Source: Serripes groenlandicus
Lineage: Eukaryota > Mollusca > Bivalvia > Cardiida > Cardiidae
Reading direction: 5' to 3'
Length of the DNA stretch: 64,000 bases
NCBI GenBank assembly: GCA_031761405.1
Contig: JASEVX010000003.1
Location: 118,552,849 to 118,616,848, forward strand
The notes under the pieces were generated by a model that ran no database searches, was not told the origin of the DNA, and saw only the letters and a program-made list of their open reading frames with translations. Of the stretch, positions 57,601-64,000 are shown piece by piece; the first letter of the stretch is position 1; each line of letters starts with the position of its first letter. Both the position numbers and the translations under genes were made by a program.

Positions 57601-60196
57601 TAAAACATGTAAATAAACATTAAAATGAACCAGTTGTGTGAAAAGATCTTTGTTTTTCCAGCGAATAATACAAACCCAGGAGAGACTGTGCAGACGCACA
57701 TTCTAACCGGATGCTGCACTATCCGCGTACCTGTCGAAATGTCAGTATATCTAGTATTATGCAAGTACAGATGCCAAACTTCAATACAGTTTGCCTTGTT
57801 TCACTTCTACAGCACTTATCAAATGCTACTACGGAGACAAATAACATCCACTTCCTTCTGATGCAGCTCAATTAAATAATGCAATGAATAAATAATCAGA
57901 CTTACACCTAGTCCGAAGGCCGTGGAATTCATGCATGCGCTCCTGCACAAGCCGGGTCCAAACAAGGCATCTGTAGGTTTGTAGTCGACTTTCTGTCCAG
58001 GATTTATTATATCACTTTCGCTGACACAACCTAGGTGTTAAAGGAATTTATATCGATACAAAAAATTACCAACGTAACAGCAATGTTTTACGTTGGAAAA
58101 TAAACATGTATGTGATGTTCACAATTGTACGTATGTTAAATTGTATACAGAGCAATAACTTCCGCTTTTTCCTGTATGTTTCACCCGCATCTTTGATACT
58201 GCATTCTGAGCCTCCATGTATCGGTTTCAAAAACGATACACCAACAACAGTTTTAATGGCTGGTTTCATAGCAACATAAACGATACCCGAACATATAGAA
58301 ATATTCAATTTGAAGTTTTAGATTTAGATACCGATAAAGAGCCAACACTCGAAAACGGTTGTGAAACATCTGAAGTGTTTCAATGAGCTTTATCTTATAA
58401 GATGTTCTTTCGAAACCGATATAATAAACGGTTGTGCATATCACAAAAATCCGGATTTTGCCTTCTATTTATTCTGAAAGACATTGCCCTCAATAATGAA
58501 ATCCCATCCAATTGTTTTCGAATTGATAAATGCAGATTCAATATATATGTGAAATTATGTTGCTAATATCAATGTCCGTCTATTTATTTTAAATGGTTTA
58601 ATATCATGTTTGACTTATATATATTTATATCATTTTTCAGGAAAATACTTACACCACCGCTACATGATTTACTGTCAACATGGTGAATACGGTTTTGCAA
58701 ACAGAAGTAGACTACCTACCACAAGAAATATAACTAGATGGAAGTCAACTCTTATTTCTGTTTTCAAAAATGTCTGCCTTAATTTGAGTACATTTACATT
58801 TAGAATGCGGACTTATTTAAATTTTAGAAGCCTATCATTTATAAACTTTCCTTTAAAGCTATTTTATATGTTGAATACGAATGTTAACACATTTTTCGTA
58901 AACATACTAGGAAATACGGAAATGGTTACGCACTAACCAAATAAGTCGTTAATAACACCGGAAGTATGCCGTTCAATATTGCCGCAATATATTGAACTAA
59001 CTTCGTCTATATATAGATCGAAGGTATCATTCGTTGCTTTGAACACTGACGTTTTTATATATGGTATTGAATTATAAATCTAGTAACTATGTTTTATAAG
59101 ATGGTTGCAAATTACGTCGCCTTGGTTTGCCTCTAAATTGACACCGACTCTTCTAATACAATTTCCAAGGTTGCTCTCCGTCATTACGGACAATGTTTTC
59201 GCTGCATCTAATCTACAAAGGTTGATGCAGAATATGAAATGTCAAAATGACCAGTAAACATAATCGTGCGTTGCTATGGTAAAGGTAGGTCATTGATTTT
59301 GAATTGGTTGTTGAAACGACACGTTTTAAAATTCCAAAGCGATCTACAAATCAGTTCCATACATCGCCTGCCTATGCCATAACAAGGAACGAACATGTAT
59401 TACGGTGATGTTTGACATTTCAAATCCTCATTTTCCCGTTGTAGATTGAATACAGTGATATTAGAGTGTTGCCCCAGGATCACAATCTTCAGCGTGTATA
59501 TCATAGGTAAAGATATGCATATGTACCCATGCTATGATATCAAACGTATACTAACTGTCTGGAATAAGTAAACACGTCAATAACGTATTACCGAACATTT
59601 CAGAGATAGTTCAAATTGCGCGGATGAAAACTTACGACCTAAACTCGTCCCAAATACCTTTAAGTGGTTTACCTATCACTCATGCTAACAGTTTGTTGTC
59701 TCATACGCTTTATACATGTTCATCACATAGGTATATTTAGAGAAATTTTCATGAGTGTTTATTTATTAAAACTTTAATAAACGATTTTACTTAGATGTTT
59801 TGCCGCGAGCCTTTGAGAGCATCATATTCAGCTAAGTTAACTAGTTTATTAAAAGTAATAACCGAAACACTTATCTTTATATAAATGAAAGTTGTGTCAT
59901 GTTTAAATAACCTCGTGTTACCTATTGTCACCTTCAAGTGAAGTGCATTTGTGACAACATTAGATAAACGTCACTTAGATAATTATGGATTAAACTCGTA
60001 TTACCAATATATTGAAACACTTGGAAATCTAGTGCATAGCCTATCCAAGCCTGTTCTCCGTCATTTAACATGTCTTCTTCTATGTTTAAAATGAATCCGT
60101 CTTCTTTAACTGTAATGACAGGTGAAGCTAGCATTCCTCGGTCCTTTATAAAATCCCAGTTTGCTACATTACGTATCACTTTGTACTCGGTGGCAA
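36548..60196 (-). CDS. Gene B: WSC-domain, lectin-like transmembrane receptor with tyrosine-rich tail (14 exons found, 5' incomplete)
   Basis: Minus-strand model: 60196-60005, 58030-57906, 57117-56982, 56446-56333, 54094-53924, 51164-51015, 50216-50061, 49493-49463, 42334-42294, 42173-42128, 41753-41701, 37687-37642, 37313-37237, 36621-36548. Every phase joins, giving 469 residues to TGA. Residues 1-64: lectin-like segment; 64-150: WSC domain; 151-245: second, similar segment; 246-315: Thr/Ser stalk; about 317-340: TM helix, then KRRS. The tail has at least eight tyrosines (YNVD, YEVD, YYNQ, YEDL, YGTL, YENL). WSC domains are carbohydrate-binding modules, so a surface glycan receptor signalling through phosphotyrosine is plausible (inference). 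Signal peptide exon not found. A 6.4-kb transposon sits in the intron 49462-42335. Confidence 0.85.
37237..37313 (-). CDS. Gene B exon 13
   Basis: Acceptor ATGACAG, donor GTAACT. Encodes NTYEDLKHEREDTHEYGTLY, with two YxxL-type motifs (YEDL, YGTL). Confidence 0.8.
37569..37592 (+). repeat. Solo pogo/Tigger-like terminal sequence
   Basis: CAGTCGAACCTCGTTAATCC resembles the terminal inverted repeat of pogo/Tigger-type elements (recalled). No partner end was found nearby, so it is a remnant. Confidence 0.4.
37642..37687 (-). CDS. Gene B exon 12, 46-bp microexon
   Basis: Acceptor TACTCTAG, donor GTATGT. Encodes DQVQSDLNTYYNQD. I found this exon because the phases of exons 11 and 13 do not join without it. 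YYNQ fits a YxN-type SH2 ligand (inference). Confidence 0.75.
37700..39090. other. Gene B intron, nothing recognised
   Basis: AT-rich intronic sequence between exon 12 and a satellite; no further exon fits the phases. Short frames only. Confidence 0.35.
39115..39490 (+). repeat. ~58-bp satellite array, about six to seven units
   Basis: GTCGGCCATCGGTGTTCGAA recurs about every 57-60 bp (near 39129, 39186, 39243, 39301, 39360, 39420), each followed by TATATAGCAAA.TGAACGCCG. Frames across it are repeat artefacts. Confidence 0.85.
39580..40230 (+). repeat. Diverged tandem repeat, long unit
   Basis: Phrases of the type TTGCTGCAAGG.CA, GAGACGGTACC.TG.GAGCC and CC.GGTTTTTGTTA recur two to three times at roughly 150-200 bp spacing. 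More GC-rich than the surroundings; old and strongly diverged. No gene. Confidence 0.45.
40700..40790 (-). repeat. Two inverted units of the 58-bp satellite
   Basis: AATTTGAACACCGAAGGCCA and, about 60 bp on, AAATTCGAACACCATTGCCC, the reverse complement of the unit at 39115-39490. Confidence 0.7.
40800..41690. other. Gene B intron, nothing recognised
   Basis: AT-rich, no exon candidate in phase, no repeat identified. Confidence 0.35.
41701..41753 (-). CDS. Gene B exon 11, 53-bp exon
   Basis: Acceptor CTTTTCAG, donor GTTGGT. Encodes HVHDDLTERIENDREYE, acidic, with a tyrosine at the end. Confidence 0.7.
42128..42173 (-). CDS. Gene B exon 10, 46-bp microexon
   Basis: Acceptor ATTTCAG, donor GTATGT. 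Encodes IEMEPRQGDSYNVD; SYNVD is a candidate phosphotyrosine site. Confidence 0.75.
42294..42334 (-). CDS. Gene B exon 9, 41-bp microexon
   Basis: Acceptor ATTTTCAG, donor GTATTG. Encodes DANQSPENVRPTA in the only open phase that links its neighbours. Confidence 0.75.
42622..43120 (+). repeat. Left inverted end with two ~165-bp subterminal units
   Basis: CAGGGTCAGGGAATA (42887) and CAGGGACAGGGAATA (43051) mark two units 164 bp apart; each also has AAATATGTCAAATG-like and GGCCGCCA words. Reverse complement of the right end. Confidence 0.8.
43607..48214 (+). CDS. Transposon-encoded protein: Zn modules, putative transposase core, FEN1/XPG-like nuclease, CXC domain
   Basis: 1535 codons without an intron. 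ATG 43607 is chosen: A at -3 and G at +4, and the in-frame TTG three codons earlier is not a normal animal start. Residues 18-82: CxxC then HxxC; residues 129-184: a second CxxC/HxxC copy. Residues about 450-950: conserved blocks with TVDQALF, GGLHTAMNFL, WLESGLLGEG and LNYARW, possibly the RNase H-like transposase core (inference). Residues about 1110-1380 follow the FEN1/XPG order: IIDG (D1131), VDVVFDRY (D1170, D1174), HEEADTR (E1271, E1272, D1274), SSRDTD (D1295, D1297), TGCDTT (D1356). Residues about 1495-1530: C.C...CRNRHCKC.KS..RC and more, a tesmin/TSO1-like CXC cluster. Likely nuclear and DNA-binding. Which nuclease centre drives transposition is unknown. Confidence 0.9.
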   Translation: MDPVVSLKRPSVVDYSLCIFCQTHTVNAITSNASDHGLITVRQAAGSRKKLRDSKNIDLINRLENALDSDEAKTLVWHKMCYAHFTDRSKLARLQKTQAGESKQEASCSSGDCKRSLRRRVDPVNWTLCMFCQSVLLKSRLISVMTKQMSDHIIQASSFDYKIGIRLAGVIDLIAAEAKYHLTCLRTFTRSTTKIKQDSDNTDLAMVWLCKELHQSADNGHVIQLNDVWERYKELAEESSTIIQPSYFSRRATFKEKLQSQLGDIFNFFQPLDSRPFERTTILIPTKYQHTAVLQMKEMEETEETTLPQYVPRDDIFLSLVHVALKIRGDMMATPGHKGFSVSEDEAIPCIPDSLYMLLRLIFGGQEALEDDTYENNECFVHSRVLSVAQDLVYCISGGRKWTPKHIGLANTLHQATRSKDLVELFNKAGHCLSYEQVLQVDTSLAESTLSSMDQETGAIIPPNVVPNKFIHYTTDNIDILDETLDGKNTFHATQMAVWQRGQKADAELQNLEPTTRHTLTVPNVLEYLYPVNINPATSEPVFTVPVDKAWFTQSEADSECVKQAQATDMAFILRRQDSDTKPSWTVFNQAVSSEDPEQTAVGYLPIILAPAHELDTLNTVVKRCMAISSHFDQEYTVITVDQALFCKLMELKWSVENYRDKLIPRLGGLHTAMNFLKAIGDHMAGSGLGEVWLESGLLGEGAVQLVMAGKAYNKAMRAHKLTLQALWRILLPKFLLYAEESDKECHDGVAAMAADEDQERIPELITRLKEERFHRLLQDFVESKSNDVNFVFWWRYMDMVSIILQFTRAQRDGIWDLHLYAFSLMLPYFMRYDHLNYARWGPVYLAEMHQLPEPVLSEFQRGNFVVKRSVQKFNQVDPDQAMEWINGTGKKGGGIIGITKTTSALCRWTLSYNLRSHISAETNAMFNHSPGSTRVHNEATKSRQKRDNDDENALLTVFQEFKVFASVSPESLQNLATKDLATEAIQNSLLCAKELGQEEVITFVEQRMIVPEQSDTPDVPIHASLHRCNAKTFASLYEVVKDTKDKDKRTIFKADRNVLQRLVTAYEAGRPVDLPSVLKHELLPVPVSFAEMNGTLRTGNKSVLAEKLTEGIVCPEAIELHDSSSCLIIDGQALVVSLGKPDNTVTFGDLADTYVRAVLKSGSNYQRVDVVFDRYREETIKGATRTRRTKTARPIRRLIEGREVPLPKNWTNFLSLADNKVDLAQFLSEELCSQAPVDKEIVVAGGFREELEVRSSKITTDLTLLRATHEEADTRLVLHAVHSQFNTVVVSSRDTDVLALLVAHFPRVDQQCEHLWMMSGTSKKRRYIPIDAVFNNLPRDSATSLLPYHALTGCDTTSYIANHTKRSTWKVFKEHHQLLKNLGIGELTEETIRSSEIFVCRIYNVHKTDSVDAARHILFSKTGKPEAMPPTSDALRFHLMRVHFQTIVWRNADCAIPELPAPVDMGWKRGDSGLQPILMSLCPIPESCLEMISCACQKQCRNRHCKCRKSRLRCTAMCACHQQINDQTPCMNMV
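48330..49006 (-). repeat. Right inverted end with three ~166-bp subterminal units
   Basis: Units are marked by CCCTGACCCTG at 48393 and 48560 and CCTGGCCCTGAC at 48725 (spacing 167 and 165), each with a TAATGGCGGCC- or CGGCAGCCAT-type word and TTTGCATATTT. The outermost ~480 bp mirror the left end. Confidence 0.8.
49010..49460. other. Gene B intron remainder
   Basis: AT-rich stretch between the transposon and exon 8. No element seen. Confidence 0.4.
49463..49493 (-). CDS. Gene B exon 8, 31-bp microexon
   Basis: Acceptor TTGTAG, donor GTAAAA. Encodes NTGRNTSFN plus split codons that join exon 7 and exon 9 in phase. The intact transposon lies in the 7.1-kb intron between this exon and the next. 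Confidence 0.7.
50061..50216 (-). CDS. Gene B exon 7, transmembrane helix
   Basis: Symmetric phase-1 exon. TTNYTTTHIQTEQRTNVALV leads into a hydrophobic run (VFVAVGSVVAVIVYSIAVVV) closed by WKRRS, fixing an outside-to-inside topology. Confidence 0.9.
50414..50438 (+). repeat. (CGCA)n microsatellite
   Basis: About six CGCA units between exon 7 and exon 6 of gene B, followed by CA-rich and TA-rich runs to about 50466. Confidence 0.9.
51015..51164 (-). CDS. Gene B exon 6, Thr/Ser-rich stalk
   Basis: Symmetric phase-1 exon: NITLSQNAKVGYVEKKGEVY, then two near-identical Thr/Ser units (THTSTALSTSK, TLTSTVLSTK), likely O-glycosylated. An N-glycosylation site NIT lies at its start. Confidence 0.85.
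51548..51745 (+). mobile_element. tRNA-derived SINE
   Basis: CTCGGTGGTGTAGTGGTAGAG (A box) and CGCTTCGATGCCCGG (B box), core GGTTATCATTACGCATGACT and CTGGTGTCAGGA, ends in GGAATGAATGAATG repeats. Lies in a gene B intron, opposite strand to the gene. Confidence 0.75.
51746..53900. other. Gene B intron with minor repeat-like stretches
   Basis: At 51750-51900, TATGGCGCATCGACAGC and CCTTGCCCAAGGGCAC resemble fragments common in marine invertebrate repeats (low confidence). At 53240-53410 several AACGAAATAATT words in both orientations form AT-rich palindromes. No exon in phase. Confidence 0.35.
53924..54094 (-). CDS. Gene B exon 5, end of second lectin-like segment
   Basis: Symmetric phase-1 exon. 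Reads ETWLHTAVRCFSKQQFPLDQ to ISFWTAYIQTQTFIKLE, parallel to AWIGYALDFQVFQYIG in exon 1. Confidence 0.85.
54467..54700 (+). mobile_element. tRNA-derived SINE, best preserved copy
   Basis: Head TTGGTGGTGAATTGGTAGAT, canonical B box GGTTCGATC (54519 region), core TTAGCATTACGACTGACTGG then CTGGTGTCAGGAC, tail CCCAGGAAATGCCGTAATAT. Serves as reference for the other copies. Not a functional tRNA. Confidence 0.8.
54720..56320. other. Gene B intron, nothing recognised
   Basis: AT-rich; frames at 54732-55060 on both strands overlap and show no domain. No exon consistent with the model. Confidence 0.35.
56333..56446 (-). CDS. Gene B exon 4, start of second lectin-like segment
   Basis: Symmetric phase-1 exon. 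Reads AKRCLLYGGVLSWETCNDTN then SVLCMT; spacing resembles lectin-like modules seen near WSC domains in molluscs (recalled, untested). Confidence 0.85.
56982..57117 (-). CDS. Gene B exon 3, second half of WSC domain
   Basis: Acceptor TTCTGAAG with a strong pyrimidine tract, donor GTAATT. Reads TTCKCFDTD, WDCDEQCGDSG, LACGGDGHLSVYKI; the CGG..xxSVY ending is diagnostic of WSC. Confidence 0.9.
57906..58030 (-). CDS. Gene B exon 2, first half of WSC domain
   Basis: Acceptor ACACCTAG, donor GTAAGT. Reads GCVSESDIINPG, then GLCRSACMNSTAFGLG, the typical opening of WSC domains (GC, then CxxxC, then a GL). Confidence 0.88.
58040..59990. other. Gene B intron, nothing recognised
   Basis: AT-rich intron between exon 2 and exon 1 of the model; phases on both sides already join (g + gt), so no exon is required here. 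Confidence 0.4.
60005..60196 (-). CDS. Gene B exon 1 found, lectin-like segment
   Basis: Minus-strand acceptor CGTTTCAG, donor GTAATA, phase 1 both sides. Reads ATEYKVIRNVANWDFIK to GEQAWIGYALDFQVFQYIG. The W-[IT]-[AG]-Y core recurs in exon 5. Homology to C-type lectin folds is suggestive only. Confidence 0.8.
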
Positions 60197-60349
60197 CTGA
60201 AACGATAAAAATAATTAGTCGGCAGTGAAGGTTGAACGTTTCGACTGTCTCCCGTGATAAATTGTATGTAGCATGACACACGTTGTGCACGATATATCCA
60301 CGAATAGTAGAACATTATATAGTAGACAATACCGCTTTGACAATTACAG

Positions 60350-60500
60350 ACATTGTTGCAGTGGTAGAGCGTCGGTTTGAATCCAGTGATTGAGCCGGTT
60401 CCGCGTTTAGGACTGTGCCCCCAAACCGTTGCATTTTTTGGCTAATCACTTGGAAGCAGTTACCGAGTGTGATTTAAACAAGCTTAACGATTGTTTAGCA
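60350..60500 (+). repeat. Partial tRNA-derived SINE
   Basis: GTTGCAGTGGTAGAGCGTC then GGTTTGAATCCAGTGATTG resemble the A and B boxes of the other SINEs, with a deletion between them. 3' body not recognised. Confidence 0.45.
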
Positions 60501-60699
60501 GACATGTAAAATGAATAAGCGTATACTAAATATCTGACGACTCAACGACTGCTTGCTGTATCATCATTTGGTAAGATACCGGTAACTGAACAGCAATATC
60601 TTTACACACATAATTTCACCAAATAGCCTGATCGCCATTGAACTCAGCTATCGAAACTAATTAGTTTCTTTATGAACTATATACTATCCTTCGGTCTAT

Positions 60700-60830
60700 G
60701 TTCATGCATCAAAGCTCGGACAAGTTACTTTGCCCATGCATCAGAGCTCGGACTAACTTTGTCGTAAAAATATGACAGAACTCGGACCAGTCAAGTTTGC
60801 AAATACATCAGACCATGAACCATTAATTTA
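60700..60830 (+). repeat. Short diverged tandem repeat
   Basis: CATGCATCAAAGCTCGGACA and CATGCATCAGAGCTCGGACT, then a third AGAACTCGGACCAGT and a fourth AATACATCAGACC, about 33-45 bp apart. Confidence 0.6.
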
Positions 60831-61136
60831 GTAAATACGAATAGCTTTGATTAAAATGAGTATAATACAAGGGCCATTATATGCAATGCGATTAAAGTAT
60901 TTCCCGTTTTTACGATGGGTAACATGTGTAATAATATGCCTCATTAATAAACGTGTCAGTTTTCAGAAGGTACTTTATGATTTGGCTATGACATACCCAA
61001 CATTTTTTCTATCTCAACACTTTTGATTTGTTTTATATCACAAATGAAATTTGCTGTATTGAACATCGTATTCCCACACAATAGTCACTGATTTCTGATA
61101 AATCAAGTCGGCCATCAAATGTTTTTGCAACCTTTT

Positions 61137-61421
61137 TCAGACTTGAGGCATCGTATGAAAACGCGCCGTGCGGAAATTTAACACATTACAATTTTCAAAA
61201 ATATGTATAAAGATATGTTCGAATTCATATACTCTAACATGATTTAAATACTGAAACGCTTCTTTGGCAGCGACGTCAAAACCACTTGCAGCCTCGTGGC
61301 TAAGTTTAAGCATACTGCTAACGTTTCCGAAGAACGCAGACGCACTTGTAGACATGTGACATCCATACGTCAGGAGAGGGCTACGGATAGACTGCATATG
61401 GCACAGTTCCAGATCAGTCAT
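61137..61421 (-). CDS. Unassigned 94-codon frame upstream of gene B
   Basis: Minus-strand frame starting MTDLELCHMQSI and containing HEAASGFDVAAKEAFQYLNH. Codon choice looks less AT-driven than chance frames around it. Could be a 5' exon of gene B extended by chance, a retro-fragment or nothing; no clear donor in the phase that exon 1 of the model needs. Function unknown. Confidence 0.2.
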   Translation of the reverse strand: MTDLELCHMQSIRSPLLTYGCHMSTSASAFFGNVSSMLKLSHEAASGFDVAAKEAFQYLNHVRVYEFEHIFIHIFENCNVLNFRTARFHTMPQV

Positions 61422-62275
61422 TAGGGCAAACTGCGGTCACACTGGATATTGGTGTGCACTTTTGTGAGTTTTGATTTTGAGACAATGTTGTAGAACGGTC
61501 ACAGTTCAATGAGTGAGATCCGATTGTATCGTTTTCAAAGAAACACATTTTAATAAAATATTCAAAAAATGACTAGGTAAGCTATGGAAATGTTGTTGTA
61601 AAGCCGACCAGAACAAAGGGTCCATGCACTGTGTGAATCCGACACTATTGCAAATTTATTACTTCAATAGTCTAGATTTTTTATATTTTATTTCTTTTTA
61701 AAAGTCTTTGAATGGGAAAAATATGAAACAAAACGGCACATCATATAGCCGATTAAAAGCAAATTGTTGTTAGCTGTTGTGGACGGTTTGAAGTCACTAT
61801 GACTTGGTTTAACGGAAGTTAATAACAACTGTAAAACAATCTATTTGAGTGAAAACCAAACTTGACGAAGTTATTTACACATGATGAAAATGGTCTATCT
61901 GCGCATCCTTGCTCAGTATCCAAATTGATACGGCTTTACATAAAAGTCTTGAACCTTCTTTGACTTATTAACGAATCGTGTAAATCCTGATCTGATGCGC
62001 TTGTGCGCTGGATTGTCTAAATCTACAGTAGTTGCAAAGTTCACGACGTTGGTTTTCGAGGAGAAATGCTCATTTCTTCAATTCACGCTATCAATACGTC
62101 AAATTAATCAGTACTATTTGTTTTATTGTTGTGTTTACACACTTTCATCTCCAGAGTTTTCAACTGTCGATCTGATTATATAAAACGTATCTTGTTTCTT
62201 TCTATTGAGAGAAATTGTGGTCAAACCATACTTCTTACTATGTTTGTGTTTCTGTGTGTTTAGTTTAGTTTTAAT

Positions 62276-63429
62276 TAGGGATGGCAACGAATATTCGAAT
62301 ATTCGAATATTCGATCATACGGTCGAATATTCGAATACTATATCATGGTTCGAATATTCGATGAAATCAGGATTTTCAACACTAAAAAACAAAAATTTAA
62401 TTTCTGCTTGTTTATTTTTTTCATAAACTGTAGGTAAAGGGTTATCGATGGTCTATTTTACGCATTGTTTATAAAGTGTCAATATAGTGTATAACATGTC
62501 AAACTGATAATCCCTGCTTTAGGCTATAAGTGTGATCGATATAATACAGATGTTTTCGTTCCAAAACATCGTAACTTCACAGTTGATTCTATGTAGTTAC
62601 CGCTTTTTAGAATGAGGCATCAATCAGACAATATTTGAGGTGTTATTATCCGGTTTCGTTAATTGTTTTGATAAACAAACTGTAAATAATTAAGTAGCGT
62701 TGTATTTCACATTTTGTATAATAACAGAAGCCTTGATTGGTAATTGCGAACATGCAGATATGTAGCAAGTATCAAACTGTGCAAATAAAACCTTTTATTT
62801 GCAGATAATTGTTGCTATTCATTTTGTTCATAAATACTCGAAAATTCGATCTGCATAGCCACATCAGTTTTGAAATATCTTGACATTAGTACGTAATATT
62901 TGATTTCAACAATGCCTGTTACGCTGTATATAGTTTGGAAGTATATCCGCCGATCTGAGAAAATAGCATCATGTACTCTGTGTAAGGCGGAGCTGTCCTA
63001 CCACAACCAACCTCCGCAATAATCTACAAAACAAACATCCATCTAGATACATAGATAACCCTTCTGTAACTACCGAGAAAGAAACAAACATCAATATGTC
63101 ATTTACAACAGCATTTCAACAATAGTTCAGTTATATGCAGCAAGAGAAAGATTAAACCTCAGTTGTAAACAGGGTAATCAGAGCTAAATGTTTCGAACAA
63201 TACATTAAGAATGGGATCAATTAGTTAAAATCTGCGCACTTTACCAACGTATTTTTTCATACGAATTCATCGATGTAACGGAAACGTCAAATGAGAGTAC
63301 ACTGGACAAATAAAGAATTAAAAAAGTCTTTGTTTGGTAAGCATGCGCAAATGGGTCGAATATTCGAATATTCGAATATCTTGTGATCGAATATTCGAAT
63401 ACTAATTTTGGTATTCGTTGCCATCCCTA
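62276..63429 (+). mobile_element. Non-autonomous hAT-like element, copy 2, with perfect 8-bp TSD
   Basis: Ends TAGGGATGGCAACGAATA and CGTTGCCATCCCTA; flanked by GTTTTAAT on both sides (62268-62275 and 63430-63437). Repeated CGAATATTCG words line both ends. 1154 bp with no transposase frame. Same family as 33181-34839, in opposite orientation. Confidence 0.9.
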
Positions 63430-63792
63430 GTTTTAATATATTGTATTGCCGAAGATAATATGTAATGGTTGCAAACACACATATGTTTACATAGTTAAAC
63501 AATGATATATGGGCAAAAGGGTCTGGTCACAAGTTCAGGCATTTCCCTTAACAGTAGATGCTTATGTGTGATATTTTTAATGTTTTTGAAAAAAACGGTA
63601 GTTTTGTTGATAATTACACGAAAGGACTCAAACAACATTAAAAGAGAAGTTAGTGAAGATAAGAAAGAAACACGTTTTTTATGATATTGTACATTTAATT
63701 CCAGCATGTGTTCAGGCGGATAAGGGTTCGAAAAGTATAATTACTTGTTAATGATGTCATTATTTTACAACATACGTTGTCAACCTTTTCGC

Positions 63793-63870
63793 TTAAACTT
63801 TCTGACACTTCTGCAGCAGACGAATTTTGAACACATTGTGGCAAAAAGAGACTATATTAATAATGAGCAA
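63793..63870. mobile_element. TTAA/CCCTTT MITE fragment, copy 11
   Basis: TTAAACTTTCTGACACTTCT, GCAGCAGACGAATTTTGAAC and TTGTGGCAAAAAGAG match the left arm of the family. The right arm is not recognisable. The only copy seen outside the gene A region. Confidence 0.5.
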
Positions 63871-64000
63871 TTATTATACTTGCCAGAGACCATAATTCTG
63901 AAAAGTCCTAAAGAGCTATAGATAAAGGGTATGGTCTTTGTTCTTAAAACCTTATTTTACATTCAAGCACTATGTAGTGGGTACTAAAAGAATCGTCTCA

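Overview
The window is animal genomic DNA: AT-rich, with intron-containing genes (GT-AG junctions with consistent phases), tRNA-derived SINEs, hAT and other DNA transposons, a decayed LINE and many minisatellites. Dispersed repeats that resemble those of bivalve molluscs, together with a WSC/lectin-like receptor gene, suggest a bivalve. That assignment is inference; no marker gene proves the species.

Two multi-exon receptor genes converge. Gene A (+ strand, 676-19420; its 5' end lies before the window) is a type I membrane protein. It has a cysteine-rich ectodomain with two GCC2/GCC3 (ephrin-receptor-like) modules, one TM helix, and a long basic tail ending in a nine-residue SRGER-type repeat. 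Gene B (- strand, exons from 60196 down to the stop at 36548; its first exon or exons were not found) encodes a lectin-like segment, a WSC domain, a second lectin-like segment, a Thr/Ser-rich stalk, a TM helix and a tyrosine-rich tail split over very small exons. I built both models by hand from splice sites. All 14 exons in each join in phase without a stop, giving 744 and 469 residues.

The most notable content is a pair of related large DNA transposons, one in an intron of each gene and each antisense to its host. The intact one (42622-49006) has near-perfect terminal inverted repeats starting TAGTC, a 3-bp TAT target duplication, ~166-bp subterminal repeats and one uninterrupted 1535-codon ORF. 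Its protein has two Cys/His zinc-binding modules, a long central region that may hold an RNase H-like transposase core, a clear FEN1/XPG-like (PIN-fold) nuclease motif series, and a C-terminal tesmin/TSO1-like CXC cluster. The older relative (1401-5627) has ~280-bp inverted repeats, the same TAGTC ends, a 3-bp ATA duplication and a broken minus-strand copy of the same protein. The combination resembles the Academ superfamily, whose X lineage carries an XPG-type nuclease; this is recalled, not tested.

Region by region: 1-19.4 kb is gene A, whose introns are filled with a palindromic TTAA/CCCTTT MITE family, minisatellites and the old transposon. 19.4-36.5 kb is intergenic, with SINEs, a TTAA-flanked MITE, diverged tandem arrays, a GC-rich 0.8-kb putative element, a decayed LINE next to a 600-bp CGT-type microsatellite, and a non-autonomous hAT element. 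36.5-60.2 kb is gene B with the intact transposon, satellites and SINEs. 60.2-64 kb is upstream or intronic sequence with a second hAT copy that has a perfect 8-bp target duplication.
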